Source: a virus | Direction: 5' to 3' (one strand) | DNA length: 43,682 bases | Virus record (IMG/VR): IMGVR_UViG_3300025120_012241 | Location: 1 to 43,682 of that record | In this document: positions 18,648 through 26,004 of the stretch, one piece after another | Position numbering within the stretch: the stretch's first letter is position 1 | How the letters are laid out: each line of letters begins with the position of its first letter | The notes under the pieces: model-generated | The model's database searches: none | What the model was told of the DNA's origin: nothing | What the model saw: the letters and a program-made list of their open reading frames with translations, nothing else | Translations under genes and position numbers: made by a program

Positions 18648-19609
18648 AGCTTTTTCATCCAACTTTCTATCATCTCATCCAACATAGAATGAAAAGTATA
18701 CTCTGGTTTCCACCCTAAGACATCTCTTGATCTTTGAGAGTCGCCCTTTAAATATTTTAACTCTTCAGGTCTCATAAATTTTGGATTTTGCACAACATAA
18801 TCTTCCCAGTTCATATCTAGTTTCCTAAAAACATACTCTACCAAGTCTCTAACAGACCATGTTTCTCCTGTTGATACAACCCATTCGTCTGCTATATCAT
18901 GATTGATTATTTTATGCATTGCGCGGACGTAATCTTTTGAATGACCCCAATCTCGATGAGAATCAAGATTACCAAGTTCTAACTTATCGCGCAGGCCTTT
19001 CTTTATTTCCACTGCGGCTTTTACCACTTTGTTTGTCACAAAATTTGAGCCTCGTCTAGGGGACTCATGATTAAACAAGATACCATTACATGCATGCAAT
19101 CCATAAGCATGCCTATAATGCCTCACAAGGTTAAATGCTAACAGCTTTGCACAGCCATATGGGCTAACAGGCTTCATAGGAGTAGTCAGTCGTTGTACCC
19201 CGTCATCGTCAACAGAGTTACCAAACATCTCAGATGAACTAGCTTGATAGAACTTAGCCTCGGGGGCGAATAATCTATAAACTTCTAAAAGGTTTAAAAC
19301 AGCCAACCCATTAGTTTGTATAGTAAAGGATGGTATGTCAAAACTGATGCGTACATGACTCATTGCGGCTAAATTATATATTTCATCGGGCTGCACTTTT
19401 AACATGATGTTTGTTAAGGAAGCAGTGTCTAACATATCTCCGTAGTATGTATGAATTTTATCATTTAGGTGAGTTATGCGACTATCTTGATTTTCTGCTA
19501 CCGAAGAACGTCTGATAATCCCGTGAACTTCATATCCTAAATCTAATAGGTATTCCGCTAAATAGCTACCGTCCTGACCGCTAATGCCGGTTATAAGTGC
19601 TTTTTTCAT
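18644..19609 (-). CDS. gmd: GDP-mannose 4,6-dehydratase
   Basis: 321 residues. The opening ALITGISGQDGSYLAEYLL is diagnostic, with the GxxGxxG cofactor motif at about 8-14. Further hallmarks are NLAAMSHVRISF, SSSEMFG (about 124-130), SPYGCAKLLAFN with Y151-x3-K155, and LFNHESPRRG, in which Gmd binds GDP-mannose. It is slightly shorter than E. coli Gmd (about 373 residues), as is common in marine bacteria and phages. It makes GDP-4-keto-6-deoxymannose for fcl. The ATG overlaps the previous stop by 4 nt, with GGAG upstream. Since GDP-mannose synthesis genes are absent here, the substrate must come from the host or from elsewhere in the genome. Confidence 0.95.
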   Translation of the reverse strand: MKKALITGISGQDGSYLAEYLLDLGYEVHGIIRRSSVAENQDSRITHLNDKIHTYYGDMLDTASLTNIMLKVQPDEIYNLAAMSHVRISFDIPSFTIQTNGLAVLNLLEVYRLFAPEAKFYQASSSEMFGNSVDDDGVQRLTTPMKPVSPYGCAKLLAFNLVRHYRHAYGLHACNGILFNHESPRRGSNFVTNKVVKAAVEIKKGLRDKLELGNLDSHRDWGHSKDYVRAMHKIINHDIADEWVVSTGETWSVRDLVEYVFRKLDMNWEDYVVQNPKFMRPEELKYLKGDSQRSRDVLGWKPEYTFHSMLDEMIESWMKKL

Positions 19610-20199
19610 GTTTTAAAAATCTCCATTTTTCTTAAGTCTGGCCAATCTTCTATGGTCCATTTTCTTGGTTCTGTCTGTTTTGCTACAGAGAGCTTCTTTA
19701 GCCCTAGTTCGGCTGTTTCAGGAGTCATATAATAATGATACCCTATCATATCGATATTTTGTTCTCGCCAAGGGATATTTGGTAGCCTGCCATCATATGA
19801 CATTTTTTTCAAATCAGAGGCTGCTTGCGGATCATCAGTTAAGATTATCCCACCACGGCCTAAACTTAAATGTTTTTTGTATTGGAAGCTTAGACACATA
19901 AAAGTATCCGCTATATAACTATCTTTTCTCCATAGCACTGCTGCATCAGCGATATTAGTATCTTGGAAAAAATAATATTCTTCCCATCTTTCCTCTCTCC
20001 ATTCCAGTGGTATTGACAATTTATTTGCTAGAAATGGAACAGAGAGGTAGGTATTTGCTGGGATATTTATCTTTTTTGCGTTTTGGCGACGTAAGCACAA
20101 TTCTATGGCATGAGTACAAGAGTCAGTGGCGACAGCATATGTAGACCCAAAGAACTTAGCCACTTCTTTTTCAAATTGGTTGACCACTTCAAAACTCAT
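19606..20199 (-). CDS. Short DegT/DnrJ/EryC1/StrS-type sugar aminotransferase
   Basis: 197 residues, about half the usual 370-400. The N-terminal opening (FEKEVAKFFGSTYAVATDSC), the PLP-ring Asp region (TNIADAAVLW, Asp84) and the PLP-lysine motif (SFQYKKHLSLGRGGIILTDD, Lys108 or 109) are all kept, so the cofactor site appears complete. The family's C-terminal domain is mostly absent. It ends in a normal stop overlapping gmd by ATGA, and the frame shows no sign of a break. These enzymes aminate keto sugars on nucleotide carriers. The short form may need a partner or be a naturally compact type; activity is uncertain. Confidence 0.75.
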   Translation of the reverse strand: MSFEVVNQFEKEVAKFFGSTYAVATDSCTHAIELCLRRQNAKKINIPANTYLSVPFLANKLSIPLEWREERWEEYYFFQDTNIADAAVLWRKDSYIADTFMCLSFQYKKHLSLGRGGIILTDDPQAASDLKKMSYDGRLPNIPWREQNIDMIGYHYYMTPETAELGLKKLSVAKQTEPRKWTIEDWPDLRKMEIFKT

Positions 20200-20720
20200 C
20201 CCTTAAAGACCACTCCATTAAGCTCAAGGCATTTTACGTTGTAGTCCGCGCAAGTCTTTCTAACACGCTCCTTCAACTGTAAGAATAGATCAACATCGTT
20301 CTGAACATCCGTGTAAAGGTCTTCCGCGTCTAACATAATATATCGAACACAGTCAGTCTTGAATATTTCTTCTAAACCAATAACACCTTTTACCGTTTCA
20401 ATTTTTGGACAAAAACTCACATGCTTTGGTAGGACGCTAGTAATCATGTTTACTTCTGAAGGTGTCTCGATGTTTGATACTGCAAAATATTTTATGTTTT
20501 TGTATTTAGACATTGCTTCTAAAGCATCAGGTACATGTAAGGTTGGTGTTGGTGGCTTACTTCTCCCTTTTGGATAGTCTAAAAAAATATCATGCTTAGT
20601 ATTTAAGAAACTATCAAGTTGAACTTTATCTTTTACATGTGCCATATTAATTCTAATCACGACATCTTTCACATCTTTAAACTGTTGTAAGTTTAATAAG
20701 TGGTTAGATATAAGTAACAT
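20196..20720 (-). CDS. Compact HpcH/HpaI (CitE-like) aldolase/lyase superfamily protein
   Basis: 174 residues against about 250-290 for the family. Visible signatures are VVIRINMAHVKDK (the conserved Arg-Asn strand), DIFLDYPK (equivalent to the 'LPK' strand), and FCPKIETVKGVIGLEEIF followed by IMLDAEDLYTD. The Glu in KIETVKG and the Asp in AEDL match the two metal ligands of HpaI/CitE enzymes, which handle pyruvate or acetyl-type substrates. The first barrel strands appear to be missing. The start has GGAGTTACAA upstream and lies within the preceding cupin gene. In a sugar island it might form or break a keto-acid sugar. This is inference from fold motifs, not a family match I can prove. Confidence 0.55.
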   Translation of the reverse strand: MLLISNHLLNLQQFKDVKDVVIRINMAHVKDKVQLDSFLNTKHDIFLDYPKGRSKPPTPTLHVPDALEAMSKYKNIKYFAVSNIETPSEVNMITSVLPKHVSFCPKIETVKGVIGLEEIFKTDCVRYIMLDAEDLYTDVQNDVDLFLQLKERVRKTCADYNVKCLELNGVVFKG

Positions 20721-21147
20721 TTGTAACTCCTTTTAATCTATCTTCAGGTACTATATTGTCTACTCTAAAAGTATCACCCTCGTAATCACAACCTCCTCGC
20801 GGACCTTCTCCAAAAACAATAAATTTATTGCCTTCTGGCGTGATTACTAGTGCGTGTACTTCATTAGGTGGGGTTGAAACTAAGTCGCCTTTTACGGCCA
20901 AGACCATCTTGGCAGACTCAGGTGAATCTAAATCTTTATACCAATATTCCAAAGACCCCTCCAGCATCAACATATGTTGGGTGCTTTTTTTATGATAATG
21001 GTTTCCCCTAAGAACATCAGGGGCGGATCCTACAATAGCAACATGGTTTATACTTTCATTGTAAAAAATATCTGTTATTGTTCCTCTAATGTCTGTATGT
21101 GATTCTAGTGGTTCTGGTACGTCTCGCCACACATTTCTAATCTTCAT
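20704..21147 (-). CDS. Cupin protein, RmlC/WxcM-type sugar epimerase-like
   Basis: 147 residues forming one cupin domain. Key stretches are VLRGNHYHKKSTQHMLMLEG (histidine-rich strand pair like the RGxHxH motif of RmlC/FdtA enzymes), then YWYKDL and LVSTPPNEVHALV. The opening (LESHTDIRGTITDIF) resembles the N-terminus of dTDP-4-keto-sugar 3,5-epimerases and 3,4-isomerases. A role in isomerising a keto deoxy-sugar fits with the aminotransferase and methyltransferase next to it. The usual catalytic His-Asp pair cannot be confirmed by eye. AGGAAAAAGA precedes the ATG. Confidence 0.72.
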   Translation of the reverse strand: MKIRNVWRDVPEPLESHTDIRGTITDIFYNESINHVAIVGSAPDVLRGNHYHKKSTQHMLMLEGSLEYWYKDLDSPESAKMVLAVKGDLVSTPPNEVHALVITPEGNKFIVFGEGPRGGCDYEGDTFRVDNIVPEDRLKGVTNVTYI

Positions 21148-21155
21148 TCTTTTTC

Positions 21156-22340
21156 CTACGGTAAAATAAATTTTGTCTTTTTATTAATACTTCGAATATT
21201 TTCTTTCACTCTCTCAGAAATATTCCAAGATAATATTAGTGCATACACTTCATCATATTCGTTGAATATCTCGTCACCTACGATGGGGATCCTTGTAATG
21301 GGGGTATACTTTCCTTGCTTGTGCTCAGAAGCGTCGGTAATGTAATCTAAAGTTTTATAATCTAAATTATAATAGTTTAAAAACGTATTAGCTTTTGCTG
21401 CTGCTCCTACTCCTATTATATTATAACCCATTGTTTTCACTTTGTAAAGCTCAAAAAGCAAATTATTTCTTTTATTTTCAAGGTTTTTCATGAAATATCG
21501 ATAAGTCTTCTCTTCAAACAATCCATACGAAGTCTCTGTTTTTATCATATCTAAAGTCTTATTCAGCATTCTGGGCTCTCCCGAGGTTTTATTGGCATAA
21601 ATTCTCAGTGAACCTCCATGATAATCAACAACTTCAATATCAAATATTTCAAATCCAAAACGAGCTAGAAGATTGTATGAGTATTTCACGGTAAAGTAGG
21701 TAACATGCTCATGATATATTTGATCAAATTTGTTATCGCATATAGTGTGATACCAGTAAGGCAACTCAAAAACAAAACAGCCATCTTCTTTCAATAGATT
21801 TGAAACGCCTCTCATAAAATCTTCTGTGTCATTCGCATGATTAACTACGTTGTTAGCTACAATCAGATCTGCAAGGCCTTCCTGTTCCTTAATGACATCA
21901 CTAGTTGCACTATTAAAGAGCATAGTATAGGTTTTTATACCTCTGGTCGCCGCTAGCTCTGACATATACCTCGAAGGATCAACCCCTACTATATTGTGTC
22001 CTTTCATCTTAAATTGTTCGGATAAAAAGCCGTCGTTTGAACCAATCTCCACAATCTTTTTTGTCGTTTTAGTTTTTGTTTTCTCTAAAACTTCTTTTGA
22101 ATACTTTATCCAATGATTCTTTGCAAATTCAGAATTAGAAGAAGTGTATGAATAATCATATAAGTTATATCTGTCATCATCTATTGTACTAATACCAAGA
22201 CGAATCTCACCGGTGCTCTTATTAAGAAAGCATTCCAACGGATGGATTGGTTCAGACATACTAAGAAGTTTTTTTGATACAAATGTATCTGCGAAAGGGT
22301 GCATTCCTAAATCTATTATTTTAACATATTCGTCTTGCAT
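21156..22340 (-). CDS. SAM-dependent sugar C-methyltransferase-like protein
   Basis: 394 residues from the ATG at 22340, chosen over an upstream TTG because AAAAGGGGACTTGGTA precedes it. A SAM-binding Rossmann fold starts at KIVEIGSNDGFLSEQF (about residue 95). QIYHEHVTYFT is the family active-site hallmark of TylC3/EvaC-type C-methyltransferases, and the C-terminal Rossmann-like domain (YNIIGVGAAAKANTFLNYY) is also present. Those enzymes carry an N-terminal four-Cys zinc site; here only one Cys (ECFLNKS) remains, so that site appears lost. It probably methylates a keto deoxy-sugar carbon, giving a branched sugar. The ATG overlaps the beta-helix gene stop by one base. Confidence 0.8.
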   Translation of the reverse strand: MQDEYVKIIDLGMHPFADTFVSKKLLSMSEPIHPLECFLNKSTGEIRLGISTIDDDRYNLYDYSYTSSNSEFAKNHWIKYSKEVLEKTKTKTTKKIVEIGSNDGFLSEQFKMKGHNIVGVDPSRYMSELAATRGIKTYTMLFNSATSDVIKEQEGLADLIVANNVVNHANDTEDFMRGVSNLLKEDGCFVFELPYWYHTICDNKFDQIYHEHVTYFTVKYSYNLLARFGFEIFDIEVVDYHGGSLRIYANKTSGEPRMLNKTLDMIKTETSYGLFEEKTYRYFMKNLENKRNNLLFELYKVKTMGYNIIGVGAAAKANTFLNYYNLDYKTLDYITDASEHKQGKYTPITRIPIVGDEIFNEYDEVYALILSWNISERVKENIRSINKKTKFILP

Positions 22341-23482
22341 TACCAAGTCCCCTTTTTTCTATTCGCGAATCTTACTCTAGTTTTCCTTTCACCAGAGTCA
22401 TATGGATTCACAAAAAGAGATGTCTGATTTGTTTTATAGTATTCCTCTAAATAAGAATTTAAAAAAATATGCCTTGCTGTTGTTTGATTTACATTCCTTA
22501 GATTACATTGATCAAACACCGTCACCACTTCATTTAAACTACCTTCATCAACATCCTCTTGGGTTGCTAAACTAAAATATCTTGTTGTTTTAGTTTTTAT
22601 GTCAATACAACCTAACATATCGATTAAAGTATCTGAATGTTTTATGGTAGGTGTTGCTGCAACTTCGTCGTAGGTTGGTTCGTTATGCATTATGATACCG
22701 TTATTTTCTTCTTGTGTGGAGGATTTTTGATAGTGTCCAGATATGTTATTATAAATATCGAAAGATATTTTGTTATAAGATGGTCCACTAATCGTCGTGA
22801 TCGCTGCTTTTTTAAAACTACCATACACTACTGAATTACTGTTTGGCGAGTTAGATTGTATCATGTTACCAACAGTTGATTCCATGACACAACCAAGCAC
22901 CCAAATAGAACCCCTGTTTATTCCCTCTGTGTACACAAGGTTGTTTCTTGTCCCTAAAACCGTCTCATAGTGTGTTGATATAATACAGATCTCGTTATTA
23001 TAGCCGTGGGCGCCAATAAAATTTGATTCTACGCTGTAAGTACTCTTTGCATGGCAACCAATGATAGCATGACAATCTCTCAAACTACGCTGGTTTAGCG
23101 AAATAATATTTTTCTTATTGCTTTCAAAATAGCACCCATAACATTTTAAAGTGCCTTTTTGTTGGTTTATAAAAGAAATATACCAATCGCGAGACTTAGG
23201 TGGGTCTATAAAGTTTACATTGTACAAATTTAAGTTACACTTTAAACTGTCTAAAATAATTTGATTAGATAAGCTTGTGTTAAAAATATTAACTTCTGAT
23301 GCATTCTTAAAAGTAAGCGCCGGCTTTGTTGGATCCTGTAACCTTATTGAAAAACCATTGCCATCTATTATTACTCTTTTATCATAAGTATAAGGAAAGA
23401 CCAATGTATCTTTAATCAGTAAGTCCTCATTAAGTGAAATATTTATAGACTGATTGTTTTTAATCGCCTGTTTGATATTCAC
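22340..23482 (-). CDS. Right-handed beta-helix (pectate-lyase-like fold) protein inside the glycan island
   Basis: About 380 residues from a GTG at 23482 with AGAGGAGATCTCGG before it; a longer ATG frame would lie deep in the upstream cupin gene. The sequence is a run of short beta-strand repeats: NEDLLIKDTLVFPYTYDKRV, IIDGNGFSIRL, then many N-rich turns such as LNLYNVNFIDPP and LKCYGCYFESNKKN. This resembles parallel beta-helix domains of phage tailspikes and polysaccharide lyases. It has no signal peptide. It might be a glycan-binding or glycan-modifying protein, or a virion protein carried with its decorating enzymes. No active-site triad could be identified. Confidence 0.62.
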   Translation of the reverse strand: MNIKQAIKNNQSINISLNEDLLIKDTLVFPYTYDKRVIIDGNGFSIRLQDPTKPALTFKNASEVNIFNTSLSNQIILDSLKCNLNLYNVNFIDPPKSRDWYISFINQQKGTLKCYGCYFESNKKNIISLNQRSLRDCHAIIGCHAKSTYSVESNFIGAHGYNNEICIISTHYETVLGTRNNLVYTEGINRGSIWVLGCVMESTVGNMIQSNSPNSNSVVYGSFKKAAITTISGPSYNKISFDIYNNISGHYQKSSTQEENNGIIMHNEPTYDEVAATPTIKHSDTLIDMLGCIDIKTKTTRYFSLATQEDVDEGSLNEVVTVFDQCNLRNVNQTTARHIFLNSYLEEYYKTNQTSLFVNPYDSGERKTRVRFANRKKGTW

Positions 23483-23894
23483 CCGAGATCTCCTCTTTGT
23501 CAGTCTCTGGTCCGTAATACGGCCCATTTTTAAATTCATAAAAAATAGTGTCATCCTCCAAAACCTCCAGAGAATGACCTGCGCGAAAGAAGACTATGCA
23601 AGAACCAGAGGACATGTGAATATCTTCTATAGGTTTGTCATCTATATCATATAATTTGGCCCTTACAGCACCCTGTAAGACGACCCAAGCTTCTTGTGTT
23701 AGATCTGTGTTCCTAACTATCTTCGTGTGCTTGTGCGGCGGCACAAAGGTGCCTGCCTTCAGATAGCGGCCGCTGACTTGGAGAAATTCCTCTGGTGGGC
23801 ATACATCTGTTCTATACGCGCTCAGAGATTCTTTATTTAGAACAGAAGCTAACAAGATAGTACTATCTATTTTTGAGTATATTTCTTTTATCAT
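23460..23894 (-). CDS. WbuC-like cupin protein
   Basis: 144 residues, single cupin. The metal-site-like stretch FVPPHKHTKIVRNTDLTQEAWVV has the HxH spacing and downstream Glu of the WbuC family, found beside O-antigen genes. Further conserved pieces are VLQGAVRAKLYDIDD and FRAGHSLEVLEDDTIFYEFK, with a second His. The biochemical role of WbuC proteins is not established. The ATG overlaps the fucosyltransferase stop by 4 nt (ATGA), and the end overlaps the beta-helix gene. Confidence 0.75.
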   Translation of the reverse strand: MIKEIYSKIDSTILLASVLNKESLSAYRTDVCPPEEFLQVSGRYLKAGTFVPPHKHTKIVRNTDLTQEAWVVLQGAVRAKLYDIDDKPIEDIHMSSGSCIVFFRAGHSLEVLEDDTIFYEFKNGPYYGPETDKEEISGEYQTGD

Positions 23895-24730
23895 TTGTTT
23901 TCGAAATGATCCCTTATCGCGTTTCTTATACAGGTATGTTGTGAAATAGTATACTCTTTCATCGTGTGTTGAAAGTTGTGTTCTACCGCTTCTCTCATAT
24001 CATAATACAACTCAGGGGTTATATTATTGAGTATATCTGATAGTTCCTCAACACTATTGAATCTTAAGATTCCATCCTCCCTAAACCCAAAATCAGACAT
24101 GTTTGGGCAACCAAAATAGATTGGAACTGTTCTAGTCCAAAAGCAACCCAGTATCTTTTCTTGCCAATGGTTTTTTTGTATGTGATTTTCAGTTGCAATT
24201 GAAAACATTGCATCAAAAATTATTGTTTTGTTATAGTCATCAAGCACATGAGAAGGGTAAGTCTGAGGTAATAGCTCTAAACCGGGATAGGGAGTTCTTC
24301 TGGAAGACCAAATTTTATGTGGTACTCTGTGAGACAATAGTAGCTCAGTAGCTGGTTTGCGAATCCAAAAACCAGCCTTGGTGTCTCTCCAGTTGGACAC
24401 CAAATAAGACACATAGAATTTTTTATCCTCATAGCTTGGCTTATAAGATGGATCCATATACGGATCATGCTTTACATGATGAAAAAAGGCATTCGGTACT
24501 TTTTCTACAATCTCTTCATTGTAAGTTGTCATTATAGCATCGTAGCGAGGTGCATTGGCAATGATCTGATCTATGGGTGTAATCGCCCAAGGTGGTTCAC
24601 TGTCAATGAATACATATTTTGTATCAGATTCACGGTTGAAGTTAGTCATGCGTGCCGTGTCAATATGGCATTTAAACGGAAGATCTAACTTTAGGTTTTT
24701 CCACGGCCCATAACATTTAGCTAACGGCAT
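23891..24730 (-). CDS. Fucosyltransferase-like glycosyltransferase, GT10 family
   Basis: 279 residues from the ATG at 24730, chosen because GGAGAAGTTTA precedes it; a further ATG 48 nt upstream has no such site. The GT10 hallmark lies near residue 185: FSIATENHIQKNHWQEKILG, then CFWTRTVPIYFGCPN. It matches the family pattern F-S-ENS-x-EK-x-VPIYxGxP that contacts GDP-fucose. GT10 enzymes add alpha-1,3 or alpha-1,4 fucose. Gmd and Fcl in the same transcript would supply GDP-fucose. Bacterial members are usually 300-450 residues, so this is compact, with an abbreviated N-terminal acceptor domain. Overlap with the sulfotransferase gene is 14 nt. Confidence 0.85.
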   Translation of the reverse strand: MPLAKCYGPWKNLKLDLPFKCHIDTARMTNFNRESDTKYVFIDSEPPWAITPIDQIIANAPRYDAIMTTYNEEIVEKVPNAFFHHVKHDPYMDPSYKPSYEDKKFYVSYLVSNWRDTKAGFWIRKPATELLLSHRVPHKIWSSRRTPYPGLELLPQTYPSHVLDDYNKTIIFDAMFSIATENHIQKNHWQEKILGCFWTRTVPIYFGCPNMSDFGFREDGILRFNSVEELSDILNNITPELYYDMREAVEHNFQHTMKEYTISQHTCIRNAIRDHFENK

Positions 24731-25397
24731 TAAACTTCTCCAAATATTTTGAACTTTGCTTATTATACCCAAACTCATACAGGTCTTGCATATAAATCAT
24801 CTCGGCTGTTTTAATAACTCTATCAACCTGTTCATTTGTCATGATTTCTTGTTCCCCATCCCTAGAAGAGACACTAAATCTAATATTCTCAAAATCCTTC
24901 ACTTTAATATCCTTAGAAATCTCTCCAAAACAGCCTTGCTCTAACTTGTATATTTTATCATATATGAATAGTGGCATGGCCATTAAACATATAGGCATAA
25001 TATGATCGTGTTCTGGACCCCACGACCTTATATTTTGTAGAGCATCGATGTACTTATCGAAAGTATCTATTTTATTGTGGGTCACAGGATGTCGAAAATG
25101 GGCTGTGCCAGATGTTATATACTCATAGTAATATGAAATTATTCTATCGTATGGGTTTCTAACTACAATAAATTTGAAATAATCCTTGTATTGCGGCAAC
25201 TCAAGAGAGGGTTTTTGCACCTTTGTTGTATTTGTATGCAATGGAGAATTTCTAACTTCTACATTCTCTTTTTCTACTCTAACCATACCCTCTAAATAAT
25301 CTTGTAAATGATATTTAAGAGAACTAGCTCCGGCTCGGGGAATATAATGGTACACAAATTTTTTGTTTTCAGATACCAAAAGCTGATTTAGCTTCAC
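24717..25397 (-). CDS. Carbohydrate sulfotransferase-like protein (Sulfotransfer_2 type)
   Basis: 226 residues from a GTG at 25397 that overlaps the upstream stop as GTGA, with GGGAG 6 nt before it; an ATG 12 nt upstream is the alternative. The 5'-phosphosulfate loop is FVYHYIPRAGASSLKYHL (normally 'PKxAxSS'; here PRAGASS), and the 3'-phosphate site is FIVVRNPYDRIISYYYEY. Both are the PAPS-binding marks of carbohydrate sulfotransferases. DLYEFGYN near the end is the family's closing motif. It would transfer sulfate from PAPS to a sugar hydroxyl. No PAPS synthesis gene is in the window, so the donor would come from the host. The Lys-to-Arg change in the loop is a minor oddity. Confidence 0.85.
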   Translation of the reverse strand: MKLNQLLVSENKKFVYHYIPRAGASSLKYHLQDYLEGMVRVEKENVEVRNSPLHTNTTKVQKPSLELPQYKDYFKFIVVRNPYDRIISYYYEYITSGTAHFRHPVTHNKIDTFDKYIDALQNIRSWGPEHDHIMPICLMAMPLFIYDKIYKLEQGCFGEISKDIKVKDFENIRFSVSSRDGEQEIMTNEQVDRVIKTAEMIYMQDLYEFGYNKQSSKYLEKFNAVS

Positions 25398-26002
25398 AGT
25401 GGCTCCCATGAATCATCACCACTCTTCCTTAGCGGAGAATCACACAACCTATCTTTTTCTTGTCTGATGGAAGGACAGTGGTTACCAGTCCTGTGTATCA
25501 AATCATAAAATACCATCAAGCACATAACCTCAACTGTATGAAAGAAGTCACACTTTAAGTTTAACTGGTCTATGTTATCTCTCAAGACTTCTGATTTTTG
25601 GCCGCTGATCATAAATGTATTATAGTTCTCTGATTCAGCCCAATGTAAGGCATCAACCACATTACCAGAGTTGCCAGAACAAGATAGTCCTATAATAAGG
25701 CAATCATTCGGGTCCTCCACACCATGCGCGATTGTTTGCAACCAGCGAATAAAAATCTTATCATATCCATGATCATTAGCATTTGATGTTATGAACCCAA
25801 CACTGTCAAATGAATAAACTGCTTTATTTGGTATAAGACGAGATAAATCAGTTGCCATATGGCTGGCTACAAAGTGGAGACCACCGTTACCTATTAAAAA
25901 TATCTTTTTGGCATTATTTACTTTTTTCACCAAAATATCATATTCTTTAGTCAAAGATGCATCGGTACATTTTTGACTTATATTTTCAAAATCAATCAAC
26001 AT
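25394..26002 (-). CDS. SIS-domain sugar-phosphate isomerase, GmhA-like
   Basis: 202 residues. The SIS fold is shown by KIFLIGNGGLHFVASHMATDL (GmhA pattern GNGGS-x-ASHxAxDL) and by SNANDHGYDKIFIRWLQ, matching the GmhA ND-x-GY-x-F-x-RQ motif. Next comes IIGLSCSGNSGNVVDALHWA, the phosphosugar-binding SxSGxSxN loop. GmhA converts sedoheptulose 7-phosphate to heptose 7-phosphate, the first step toward ADP- or GDP-heptose. A small HAD protein follows two genes later and an HldE/TagD-like nucleotidyltransferase lies at 38338-38796, so a heptose branch is conceivable. The substrate is not proven. AAGGAATAAC precedes the ATG. Confidence 0.85.
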   Translation of the reverse strand: MLIDFENISQKCTDASLTKEYDILVKKVNNAKKIFLIGNGGLHFVASHMATDLSRLIPNKAVYSFDSVGFITSNANDHGYDKIFIRWLQTIAHGVEDPNDCLIIGLSCSGNSGNVVDALHWAESENYNTFMISGQKSEVLRDNIDQLNLKCDFFHTVEVMCLMVFYDLIHRTGNHCPSIRQEKDRLCDSPLRKSGDDSWEPL

Positions 26003-26004
26003 TG

